From contig BCHH01000002.1 in assembly GCA_001599595.1 (NCBI GenBank), positions 4,230,044 to 4,294,043 on the forward strand: a stretch of DNA of 64,000 nucleotides. Direction: 5' to 3'. This DNA comes from Beverwykella pulmonaria. Taxonomy: Eukaryota; Ascomycota; Dothideomycetes; Pleosporales; Melanommataceae. Within the stretch, counting starts at the first letter, position 1. Every line of letters starts with the position of its first letter. A program made the position numbers and the translations under genes. This document shows positions 10,032 through 19,574 of the stretch, in pieces. The notes under the pieces are model-generated. The model had not been told where the DNA came from. It made no database searches and was given only the letters and a program-made list of their open reading frames with translations.

Positions 10032-10841
10032 TTAAGTGCACTTGCCCCACTTCGGCTGGCACCAGTTGGCAGCGCCGCAGAAGTCGGCTGTGGTTCCGCA
10101 GAAGTTTGATCCGGAGCAGCAGAGGCCAGTGGCACACTTCTTGTTGACGATGGGTCCGCAGTCTTGGCCGGCTTGAGCTACTCCAGCGCCGGAGGTGGGC
10201 TGAGGCGGCTTGGCCATGGTGTCGCACTTTCCGTAGCCCTTCTGGCAGCCAGTTCCGCAGTAGAGAGCCTGGTCCTGAATGTCGTTCTTGGGACCGCAGT
10301 GTCCGGCAGCCGAGCAGCAGCGGTAGAAGTATTTCTAAAGAACGTCAGTGGGTGGGATTGTGATCATGAGGGAGATGCTACGTACGTTGGTACCAACACC
10401 GGGGCAGGTCACGCCGCCTTGAGCGCTACCGCAGACATCGATCTCGGGAACCGTGGCGGGGAAGGTGGACGTTGCCTTGCTGGTAGCCAAAGTAGTTGGG
10501 GTGGCGCCCTTGCAGGAGGATCCGGCACCGGAGAAGGCCTTCTGGCAGGTCGTGGGATCACAGTAGGCGGCACCGACGTCACACTGTTTCGAGTCAGTCA
10601 ACGGTACTACGAGATAGGGGCCTTGGCGTATTCCATGCGATTGGAGACGACATGAGAAGGTGGACGTACCCATCCGTACTGACTGCCTGTGGAAAGAGTT
10701 AGAGTCAAATCGCGTCATTGTTCCTGGTCAATACGTACAGCATTTGCCGGCAGCACACACTTGATTACCATATTTCGGGCCACAGTTCTGGGCGAAAACG
10801 GCTGACGCAAGCGCAACAACGGCGAAGATAGAGTAGCGCAT
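10032..10841 (-). CDS. Secreted chitin-binding protein with three CBM18 (hevein-like) modules
   Basis: The four-exon model is complement(10032-10334, 10386-10583, 10670-10686, 10739-10841), with introns of 51, 86 and 52 bp. All junctions are in frame, giving 206 residues. A signal peptide (residues 1-17, MRYSIFAVVALASAVFA) precedes three Cys-rich modules. Module 1 begins QNCGPKYGNQVC, has GKCCSQYGWC at its core and is followed by a Thr/Ser-rich linker. Module 2 begins CPGVGTN and contains RCCSAAGHCG. Module 3 begins QDCGPI and contains LCCSGSNFCG. The CCS-x-GxCG core is the hallmark of chitin-binding type 1 domains. There is no catalytic domain. Proteins of this layout bind fungal or exogenous chitin at the cell wall, and some act as chitin-masking effectors; that role is inference. 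Exon 2 is only 17 nt yet completes the first chitin-binding site. Confidence 0.9.
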
Positions 10842-11901
10842 TTTGATTCGAGGCGAATTATTAGACTGAAAGATGTAGTAGTATGAAAACGAATGGACAC
10901 TATTAAATAATAGCAGGAGGTGAATCAAGAGCGAGAGTCGTGGTGAGATGAGGAGACGGGGTAAACAGTCCCCTTTGTATTAATAGCCCCCGAGGCTAGA
11001 ACGCGGCACACCCCATTAGCAGGGATAGCCACAGCAAAAGCGCATGAACAAAAACAGTGAGGCTGAGCCAGTTTGCCGCGCTCTGGTAGGCTCTAGTCGT
11101 GCTAAGCTTTCTGTCAGCGATCCATGGCCAGAAACGAAAAGAGAACGGCTCCTTAAAAGGGGTGGGTCTAAGCGAGAATTACCCTGGCTGTCTGCATGTT
11201 TTTACGGAGGTCCGGCGGCGCCTGACACCCGAACACGAACTTCGCGGCACGGCAGGGGGTAAAGATCAAGGGCGCGACACCGCGTATGGCTGTTGGTGGC
11301 TCTGGGCTGGCGCATACGAGGTGATCCAGCTTTGGTGTTTCCAATGAAATTGTAGTGGAATCGCTAGGCTGCCAAAATGAACGTTAGACAATATTGGACC
11401 CTATTTTCGGGCATTCTTTACGTACCTTTTCTCCGCAACGTTCGTAACGTGCAACGAGCCACACCTTGAACCTTAAGAACTATTGATACACTCTTTGTGG
11501 GTAAAATTCAGGCGACGGTTCAATTGGTTTACTGTTCCTTGGGTTTTGTACTTCGCACGCGCTATACTCCTACAAAATCAATACTTTACAGTAGATACGT
11601 GGTAATGCCCTGATACTCCATTGGGAGAAAAGTGTGGAAATGAAGTGGGATTTCCAGGACTGTGGCGTAACTGCAAGCGGGCAGAAAAGGAATCGGGGTC
11701 AATTAAGCAAATGCCAAGCGCTGATCCATGAGCGAATCATGGGCAAGCTCGATTCGGGGCGATTTTGTGTCTTCACCGGTCGGCTCGAAAGCTGAGGGTG
11801 CACGGGTTAACGCCCGGTCCTCATTGCTCACGCAACGGTCAGGGGCAAAATTGGGGGAAATTTGCTGGCATGATCACCGTGCATATCTACCGATAAGCTT
11901 T
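10842..11901. other. Intergenic, no gene seen
   Basis: This is the promoter side of the CBM18 gene, with a TATTAATA-like element about 130 bp upstream of its ATG, plus the 3' flank of the SDR relic. Only short unsupported frames are present. Confidence 0.5.
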
Positions 11902-12956
11902 TCACTCTCCAGCCTGGATCAGGTACCCTCCATCAACTGGTATGGTCCTAGTGTAGTTATTAGCTGTGTTTCTTCTTTTCGTGTCTCAGTCGTGAATCTC
12001 CACATACCTGACCATTTAGATACTGACAACTAGCTGCGAAAAGTATGGCTGCGGCCATGTCACTCTCCTTACCCGGTCGCTGACTCGGCAGATTTCCCTT
12101 GTGATCCTTGGGTATCTCGCTCTTCTGGTCGTCCTTGCTATCCTGAGTTGTCATTTCTGATGGGAAAACACCGGGAGCAATGCTGTTGATTCGGATCTTG
12201 AGACCAGCCTTAGCGACCTCGGTAGCTAACATCCTATTCAGATGGACCGTTGCCGCTTTGGAAGCATTGTACGAAACTACATGCGAACGTACGAAGTCAG
12301 CGCAATTGTTGCGGGGCAAAAGAGATGCTGGTTGGGGTTATGTACAATGGCCTTGCGAGATCTTGACGAGCCCGCTGATGCTGGAAATATTGATCACGCA
12401 TCCCGAATAGCCATAGTGAGTGTCGGTAGCCTTCTGGAGCAGGGGCAGGAATGCAGTGGTCATGAGATATAGGCCGACGACATTTGTGGCATACTGAGAT
12501 GTCCACTCATCAACAGAGGTAGGATCGAAGAGGTTTTTGCGCAGTTCCTCAGCACTCTCTGCTTCAGTGGACGTCTTCGGCGCCGCGATACCTGAATTAT
12601 TTACCAAAATGCAGAGACATGGCTCGCGAGACTCGATTTCCTGGACGATTTTCCTGCCCGAAGCATCAGAACCGAACGAGATCTCTAACACCTTCCCGAT
12701 CAGGCTCACTCGACGCTCTCCTTCTCTGACACATCTCCCACCATCGGAATGATCTGGCCCTCGATATCCTTGCCATAAATCTCCGCCACGCGGTCAAGCT
12801 TCTCTTCTGTGCACCAACGATATAGACCTTCGCCCCGTTTATGGCAAGAGTCTGTGTGATCATCAGGCCGATGCCTGATCCACCACCGGTGACAAGCGCA
12901 GTCTTGCCTTTGACATTGAACATATCAGAGACCTGGAAGTTGGCCTTGTTCGACAT
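11902..12956 (-). pseudogene. Short-chain dehydrogenase/reductase with two frame lesions
   Basis: Four exon-like blocks are visible: 12710-12956, 12346-12653, 12008-12276 and 11902-11947, separated by introns of 56, 69 and 60 bp with good splice sites. They spell a classical SDR: TGGGSGIG cofactor motif, GDVSEKESVE, LVNNSGIA, ISSISGL, catalytic YNASK (completed across intron 2) and a C-terminal VDGGYLIQAG. Two lesions break the frame. One base is missing near 12811-12814, just after YIVG, where the downstream frame reads EEKLDRVAEIYGKD. The last exon is one base out of phase with the exon before it. These are either real decay or sequencing errors. SDRs oxidise or reduce alcohols and ketones with NAD(P); the substrate cannot be told. 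Confidence 0.65.
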
Positions 12957-13588
12957 TTTCGGGTCTGGTTTTAGACGTCGTTTGCTTGATAAGTATGAAT
13001 TGGGATTTTCTCAACTGAGATATGAAGGAGGTGAGGTTGATTTAAAGAACGAGCGCCGTTGGCTGTGTGACGGTGCTTGACGTCACTAGAAATTCGACCC
13101 ACATGGTCAGAAGGCGCGGTTGCACAAAACGCGCTTGGGTGACGCCTCGACTCTTAGCATTGCTGTTTGTGCAACCAATGCAACAAGATATTCTCCTGGA
13201 CAACCCCCTGGAGATATTTCCATCCAACATTGTGAAGGGAGGCGTTGATGGATCACGCTGTCCAACATTAAGGAGTATATGAAAGCGCTATAAACGTTGC
13301 TACAGATGGTGGAACCGCGCGTCCTTCAAGCGGCGAAACGGTATGCTAGGAATACCAAAAGGGATACTGACGAACGATGGAGCGTGCTCACATGGATTGA
13401 ATGCTCTGCCGACTCTACCGTATGGGCTTGGTTATTTACCTGACAAAGCCGCGGTGTAGGAGCACATGAAATGTCATACAAGTGAAAGAAATGACTACCT
13501 TTTATTTTATACTGTAACGACATGGGATTCCGCGCTCTCGTGTCTGTCTTTTACGTGTGGAGATCCCCAAGGTAACGAGCTTGACAAT
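12957..13588. other. Intergenic, no gene seen
   Basis: No frame with support is present. This holds the 5' flank of the SDR relic and the 3' flank of the thioesterase gene beyond its possible readthrough extension. Confidence 0.5.
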
Positions 13589-13720
13589 CTACTCGCTCGG
13601 GGTATCTTCCTCATTTTGCTTCTTGTACCATACAATCCATGCAATGACCAGTGTCAAGATCAAAACGAGGACCGTCGTGACTTCCGTAGAGGGTATCCTT
13701 ACGTGAGAAGGGGATGATAG
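13589..13720 (-). other. Possible stop-codon readthrough extension with transmembrane tail
   Basis: Immediately after the thioesterase TGA (13723-13721) the same frame continues for 43 sense codons to TAG at 13591-13589. The nucleotides after the stop are CTA, and UGA-CUA is the established efficient readthrough context in fungi and animals. The extension starts LSSPSHVRIPSTEV, continues with an uninterrupted hydrophobic stretch (TTVLVLILTLVIAWIVW, about 17 residues), then YKKQNEED and a short polar end, which is the layout of a tail anchor. It has no ATG of its own. Whether it is translated cannot be decided from sequence alone. Confidence 0.5.
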
Positions 13721-14645
13721 TCAAAGCGAGGTCTTATCGTCACCGAGAGGAGGAATTTGCTGGTTTAGGTAGGCTTCTAAGTGATCAATCTCCTCGGGGT
13801 CTGCGCTGTGCACCAGATTCCTGTTCAAGTCCGTAAGTATGTGGATTGTATGAGGGGGCATACACGCCTACTTGTATGTCCTGAAATCAACCTTGTAACC
13901 CAGGCTGGTAAGCTCTTCCGCACTCAGCTTTCCGTACTTGTGCGCGACGACCTGATCTGCATCGCCGTGGCCCATGAAGATGGGCGTGTTCTGGTTCGGG
14001 CTGTCGGCCGGAATGAGCTCCTTCAGCTTCTTTTGCAACAGCAAGTAGCAGCTCAGCCCGAAGATTCCGCCCAACTGGTTCTTGTATGTGACACCTGAGA
14101 TCAAGGCCATTGCACCTCCTTGTGAAAAACCCCCGATGACAATGCGATTGGCAGGAATGCCTTTCGCGACCTGGGCATCGATGAGGGAGTGGAAGTATTC
14201 GCGAGACCGATGGATGCCGGCCTCGTCCTCCTCGCGGCTGGCGAGGTCACTGAGCGATTTGATGTCGTACCAACCCGGCATTCTCATTCCCATATTCTAG
14301 GGGTTTCGATAAGCTCATGTACAGTGTAACGCTGGCAAGATAGGGTCCAACGCTGGGGGCTGGAAGGGGCAAGGCGGGGTTTGGTAGTTGCTGAGGGATG
14401 TGACGCACCAGAGTAATAGGTATCTGAGGCGCATTCGGGAAGATAAAGGTGACTTCCTCAAACTTGCTTCGCAGTCTCCAGTTCTCTGCGAGGAAGAGCC
14501 TGGATGTCAGTTAGATTCCTCATCCCGAAGCTTCGCAATGCCCCGCTCACCAGCCTGCCCCGCTGTCGCCGAGACCATGAGCGACGATAACAGTCGCGGT
14601 ATGTCGCTTCAGAGCCGGAACAACCAAGGGCGCTTTTCCAGCCAT
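13721..14645 (-). CDS. Acyl-protein thioesterase 1 (phospholipase/carboxylesterase family)
   Basis: The four-exon model is complement(13721-13820, 13872-14296, 14409-14499, 14551-14645), with introns of 51, 112 and 51 bp, giving 236 residues. It shows the alpha/beta-hydrolase landmarks of APT1: VIVAHGLGDSGAGW (oxyanion side), a middle block with NMGMRMPGWYDI, nucleophile elbow GGFSQGGAMAL, catalytic Asp in MGHGDADQVV, and catalytic His in NLVHSADPEEID. The family removes palmitate from cysteines of membrane-associated proteins such as Ras and G-alpha in the cytosol. The gene symbol is left empty because fungal naming varies. The stop is TGA followed by CTA, and the frame stays open for 43 more codons encoding a membrane-anchor-like tail (separate entry). 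Confidence 0.93.
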
Positions 14646-15038
14646 GTCGGAATCGTAATCAATCAATGAAGAGGTTCAAGAGGGGTTGGTATTGATTAGT
14701 TCTTGATGATCGCGGGGCAGAGGTGTTGTGTGACCGGCGGCCTGGACCTCGGCGCGCTAGCGTGTTCCTGCATCGCGCTAGAAGGTCCCCAATCAAGACG
14801 TCATCCATCCGAGTCAACACTCACGCCTCCAGCCGTCCACCGTCTCCTTTCTCTCACCTGCATTGGAATTTCCGGGAAGCATAAATGCCTTTGCTTCTCA
14901 TCTCACTCTACCAATTGGCCATCCTGACTCTCCGCTCATTCTACCACCTCACGCCTCAGACTGTATTTAACAATCCTTCGCTCAAGGGGATCACTTGACA
15001 CTCGTTTCTCGCTTTCAAGCTTCCTCCACACTTCCAGC
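14646..15038. promoter_or_regulatory. Divergent intergenic region between thioesterase and DNA glycosylase
   Basis: This 393-bp space separates two head-to-head genes and must hold both promoters. It has CT-rich tracts toward the plus-strand gene. No clear TATA box is seen. Confidence 0.5.
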
Positions 15039-16544
15039 ATGGCAACAAGAGTCACGAGGGGCTCTGCTGCTAAGCCAGTTGAGCCACTGCAGCTTTCCAG
15101 CCCACCAGGAACTTCAGGGCCTCCTAAAAGTCGCAAGAGAAAGGCAATCAAAGCCGAACCAGCAGTGATCCCCGCCTCGCCGGCCAAAAATCTCCCAGCA
15201 ACCCCCAATAGCACTCGCAAACGCCTACGAACCGCTGCTGTCAAGGACGAAGATGTAAATGAGCTCCCTCACAACCTGGGCAGCATTCGTGATTTGCCAC
15301 TTCCCGATGCCGAGACTGGCTCTCCTGCAACGAACCTGAAAAAGTCCCGCCAGATCGACAAAAGGGCCCAGCCGAAAAGCGAAAGTGTTGGTGAGCGAAT
15401 CCAAAAAGCCACGCCAGCCTCCCAAACTTCTCCCAAGAAGAGCAAGCACAATCCCTACGGCTTGACCCCTGGACAAACTCCCTACCCGAGTTGGCCTCAT
15501 CCAACAGCAGCAGAATGTGAAGAGGTGGTTCGCCTTCTGTCGACTATTCACGGCGAGGTCAAGCCACCAAAGACCATACCTATTCCATCTCTCACCGTAT
15601 CAGGGTGTGGCGAGGTCCCGTCTGTCTTGGATGCTCTGATCCGTACCCGGCTTTCAGCTGCGACTTCCAGCACCAATTCCTCGCGTGCATTCGCTGGTCT
15701 TGTAGCCAAGTTCGGCATTCTGAACGAGGGCGTCGGAAAGGGTAGTGTGGACTGGAACAAGGTCCGACTCGCCGACGTCAAAGACATCTTTGAAGCCATC
15801 AAAAGTGGTGGTCTAGCAGATGTCAAGAGCAAGGATATCAAGAAAATCTTACAGATGGTCTGGGAGGAGAACCAAGCGAGGAGTGCTGCGCTCGCGTCCT
15901 CATCCTCTACTACTATCCCAGGTTCTTCGAATGAGGCACCCGAGGAGAAAAATGCAGAGGTTGCCAGAGCCGAAGGAAACGTTCTCTCCCTCGATCATCT
16001 GCATCTCATGTCCAATGATGACGCCTTCAACGAAATGACGAAGTATCCTGGTATTGGACCCAAAACCGCGGCCTGCGTTCTTCTTTTCTGTCTGCAAAGG
16101 CCTTCATTCGCGGTTGACACTCATGTTTTCCGCCTCTGCAAGTGGCTTGGTTGGGTTCCTCCTCCTGGCGATGAGCGAGGCTTAGCACCTGGGGCCAAAG
16201 GCAAATTTTTCGGACCGTCGCGAACCTCGACATATGCACACTGTGAAATCAGAATCCCGGATCATCTAAAGTACCCACTCCATCAGCTCTTCATCAAGCA
16301 CGGCAAAACGTGTCCAAGATGCAGAGCCATCACGGGCAAGGGGAGCGAAGGCTGGGAGAAGGGCTGTGTCATCGATCATCTGGTCCAGCGCGGTGGTGGA
16401 AAAAAGGGTGGTGGTGCGAGTCTAGCCAAGAAGGTGAACAGAAAGAAGAAAACGAAAGATTATGATGTCGAGAGTGAGCCGGAGAGCAGCGAGCTGAGCG
16501 ATCTAGGGAGTGACGACGATGCCATCGAAACGTTGTTGAACTGA
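15039..16544 (+). CDS. HhH-GPD family base-excision DNA glycosylase (endonuclease III-like)
   Basis: This is an intronless frame of 501 residues. The first ~150 residues are basic and low in complexity, with Lys/Arg-rich patches (SRKRKAIKAEP, RKRLRTAAVKDED) suited to nuclear import and DNA binding. The catalytic core follows: VLDALIRTRLSA, then the helix-hairpin-helix YPGIGPKTAACVLLF (about residues 335-349), including the lysine used by bifunctional glycosylases, and the conserved acidic residue in FAVDTHVFRLCKWLGW (about 360). The C-terminus has two CxxC-like cysteines (CPRCR) and KGC, not the full four-Cys pattern of a 4Fe-4S loop, and ends in a basic then acidic tail (ESEPESSELSD). It likely excises oxidised or otherwise damaged bases; substrate specificity is unknown. 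Confidence 0.9.
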   Translation: MATRVTRGSAAKPVEPLQLSSPPGTSGPPKSRKRKAIKAEPAVIPASPAKNLPATPNSTRKRLRTAAVKDEDVNELPHNLGSIRDLPLPDAETGSPATNLKKSRQIDKRAQPKSESVGERIQKATPASQTSPKKSKHNPYGLTPGQTPYPSWPHPTAAECEEVVRLLSTIHGEVKPPKTIPIPSLTVSGCGEVPSVLDALIRTRLSAATSSTNSSRAFAGLVAKFGILNEGVGKGSVDWNKVRLADVKDIFEAIKSGGLADVKSKDIKKILQMVWEENQARSAALASSSSTTIPGSSNEAPEEKNAEVARAEGNVLSLDHLHLMSNDDAFNEMTKYPGIGPKTAACVLLFCLQRPSFAVDTHVFRLCKWLGWVPPPGDERGLAPGAKGKFFGPSRTSTYAHCEIRIPDHLKYPLHQLFIKHGKTCPRCRAITGKGSEGWEKGCVIDHLVQRGGGKKGGGASLAKKVNRKKKTKDYDVESEPESSELSDLGSDDDAIETLLN

Positions 16545-17282
16545 TGGTTCCAACGGGTCAGGAATTACACAACGCCTGTGATGGATACGGAATTTACTGT
16601 AAGAATATAATTTAATTTCAATCGCTTGACTATACATGGCCCTAATTGTGTTAATCTTTTCTCTTCGTACGTTCAATATTTACCATCACCGTCTTTACGT
16701 TTCCCACAAGTCAATCCATCTCAGTGAGTGTCTTGTAGATGCCGAATATCGCCTTTGTCCTCACCGGACGAAATTCGGTCTCGGATATCTTGTCTGCAAG
16801 AACAATTTCATCTCGAGTACGTTTGGTGTGGGGTCAATATCGGAAAGTGTGGAGAAAGCGGATGCCGGTAGAAGCCACCATCTCCCTCAATCTGCAACCC
16901 TGGTCGCCAAGCCTGTGAAAGTAATTGCACAAAGCTTCATTCGACGTCGAGAGCCAAGATCGTCGCAGCAAAGTGATTTCTGGAACGGCGTTTCATTGGG
17001 GGGGGATTGTGTATATTGCGGGTGCACTCTCTAAGTGTTTTTCTCGGTAGTAGTGTCTTGGCTGCGAATTTCGAGATGAAGTGGTGGTTGTAATATGCGA
17101 CCCTTGACGATAACGGCTCCGCGATATATGGCCCGCTACCACACTTCCAAGGATCGAATATAGAGTTGCATATTGAATTTGCCAGAACATAGATAGATGA
17201 TGGAGCTTCGATGTTATTATAAGAGAAGTGTCCCCCAGATCCACTACAGTTTACCCCAAGATTTTCTCCAGCATCTACAGCC
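16545..17282. other. Intergenic, no gene seen
   Basis: The 738 bp hold the 3' flank of the glycosylase gene and the promoter of the DUF1996 gene. The longest minus-strand frame here runs into the DUF1996 exon and is not supported. Confidence 0.5.
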
Positions 17283-18556
17283 ATGTTGTTGAAACCTGTG
17301 GCACTGGCGCTCCTTGCGCCCACCATCCACGCCCTCCTCCGCTTCTCCTGCTCGCAGCTTGTCATCGAGCGTCTAGATCCTCTGGTGAATCCCGGTGTGG
17401 CGCAATCGCCTCATCTGCACCAGGTGATATTCATCTCACAGCAAACGTATCGCTCACATCTGACTTCATCAGATCATCGGTGGTAATGCATTCAATACAT
17501 CCATGGACCCGGCCGTCTCGCCGGCGGACCAAGCAACATGCACGACCTGCACGTTCTCTGAGGACACCTCGAATTACTGGACCGCAGTGCTCTTTTTCCG
17601 CGCAAGGAACGGCACGTTCAAGCGCGTGCCCCTCAAAGGGAATAGTGGATTCGAGTCTTCGAGTGGTGGGATGACGGTGTACTATACGCCCACGTATGCA
17701 ACGGGCGCCCCGAAGATTACAGCATTTAAGAAGGGGTTTAGGATGATTGTCGGTATGCTAGTTTTGCCTCTCGCTCTCGCTCTCGCTCTCCTATTCAATT
17801 TCAAACCAGAGAGAGAAGTCACTGATGTGTACGGGGCATTACAGGAAACCCCACCTTCAGGACCGAAGCTCAAGCCAAACAATTCCGCCAACTAACCTAC
17901 ACTTGTCTCCAAACCATCACCACGCGCACCAACGAGACCCTCGACTTCCCGAAGAAACCTTGTCCAGCGGGTATCATGACCAATGTTAGGTTCCCGACGT
18001 GCTGGGATGGCGTGAATTTGGACTCGCCGGATCATATGAGCCATGTGGCATATCCGTCTTCGTACGTTCTATTTTCCTCCTTCCAGTCATCTATGTGAGG
18101 AGGTAAAATTGACGAGTCGGTGTAGTGGAACCTTCGAGAGCAATGGGCCCTGTCCTGCAACCCATCCTGTGAAAGTCCCGCAGCTGTTTTATGAAGTCAT
18201 TTGGGATACAACAAAGTTCAATGATAAGGCGTTGTGGCCCGAGGATGGGAGCCAACCGTTCGTATGGAGCTTTGGCGACAAGTGGGTTGATACCTTCTCC
18301 ATCCGCGCACTCGCGTCAATCCAGTGGACCCTAACGTGATTTCCTCAGAACCGGATACGGCAACCACGGCGATTACCTATTTGGCTGGAAAGGCGACGCA
18401 CTGCAGAAAGCCATGGACACAAACTGCAACATCAACTGTCCCGTGCTCAAGACACAAAGTATTGCCACGGGGAACAAGTGTGCGCAGAAGCAGAATGTGG
18501 CCGAGAATATCGATGGGTGGCTTACGGAGTTGCCCGGAGGCATGATGATATCGTGA
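17283..18556 (+). CDS. DUF1996 secreted protein
   Basis: The five exons are 17283-17423, 17473-17752, 17845-18061, 18126-18281 and 18349-18556. The introns (49, 92, 64 and 67 bp) all keep frame, giving 333 residues. A signal peptide (MLLKPVALALLAPTIHA) precedes the family's opening motif, here RFSCSQLVIERLDPLVNPG then SPHLHQIIGGNAF. Later blocks are TCTTCTFSEDTSNYWTA, YYTPTYATGAPKI, FPTCWDGVNLDSPDHMSHVAYP, the acidic/aromatic VIWDTTKFND, and TGYGNHGDYLFGWKGDALQ. DUF1996 proteins are extracellular fungal proteins of unproven function, sometimes coupled to WSC carbohydrate-binding domains; none is seen here. A further coding-like stretch lies 90-250 bp downstream, so additional 3' exons are possible. 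Confidence 0.9.
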
Positions 18557-18648
18557 AGCATGTCAATCTGTCTATAGCCAAATTATCTTCTCCAAATTTC
18601 ACGTCCCGTACGTCTATGATATCCGACACCCGCAACTACCACCATCAT

Positions 18649-18811
18649 AGCAAGAACTTTTTGCAAAAACAACGAGTCACAGCCCAAATACCAGCCATAC
18701 GAGGACTGTCCCTTCACCTCCTCCTACAATCGGTTTAACGATACAGGCTGTGGACATCTCGAGAATGGTGGCGGTTGTTGTGACGGAAGTGTGCTGCCGG
18801 CGCTGACGTAA
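18649..18811 (+). other. Coding-like Cys-rich fragment downstream of the DUF1996 gene
   Basis: One frame reads through KYQPYEDCPFTSSYNRF and then DTGCGHLENGGGCCDG before stopping at 18809. Its Cys/Gly/Asn composition looks like extracellular protein rather than random sequence. It has no start codon of its own and no obvious splice link to the upstream gene. It could be an extra 3' exon, the remnant of another gene, or chance. Confidence 0.25.
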
Positions 18812-19574
18812 ACGTAAACGGGATGACCAGACCGGTAGATGCAGAAGTACGTGTCCAGATCAAACGGTTGGAGGTGGGCTTGGCGTCTATATCACACCCA
18901 GTCTCTACGTCTTCGTCTGAGTACTAGTCGGGGAGGGGGATGACCGTGATGAGGGATAGTCCTGGGAGCACAGCACTCATTTTTTATCCGTGGCTATGTT
19001 CTCGACTCTGCCGTAGAGAGGACGTAATCTCTACTTTCATTGTTTCCAACAATCATGAACCATGGCAGTGAAGATTTTTGACGCCCAATGCACGTTCGAC
19101 CTAGTTCTGTCTTTTGTATTCTGCCGCTGAACACACGATGTCTGAGTCAGAGATTTTTTAGAGATTCAAGTCGACTCTGGAGGGTAAAAAGATCTAGGAT
19201 CACGAATGAGGAAGCTTTCTATCGCTCTTATTGGAATTAGTAGATATTGTAGTGCTTACTATACCAAATCCCAGTATTATTAATATGTAATAGCCCTCTA
19301 GATGTCCAATATAAGTAATTTAAACCCTACGTAATAAAGATAAAACTTGGACTGATTAAGGTAGGGTTAGTCCCGAAGAGTTCTACGGTAGTCATGTGTT
19401 GCGAATCTCAAAGTGTGGGCTGCGACAGTGCCATTATAACACGTAGACAGGACAAGCAACATATTCCATGCCTTTCTGATACAATTTACTAGAATCTAAG
19501 TGTATCTGAAATGACATATTGTAGTGGGATATCCAATCTCTGCCGCGTTTTACCATCCTCTTCTCCCCAACCCT
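18812..19574. other. Intergenic, AT-rich in places
   Basis: No gene is seen. Around 19190-19330 it is AT-rich, and it forms the 3' flank of the sugar transporter gene. Confidence 0.5.

Noticed and set aside
10164..10655. 163-codon plus-strand frame
   Set aside because: It is antisense to the CBM18 gene, whose exons give signal peptide and three Cys modules.
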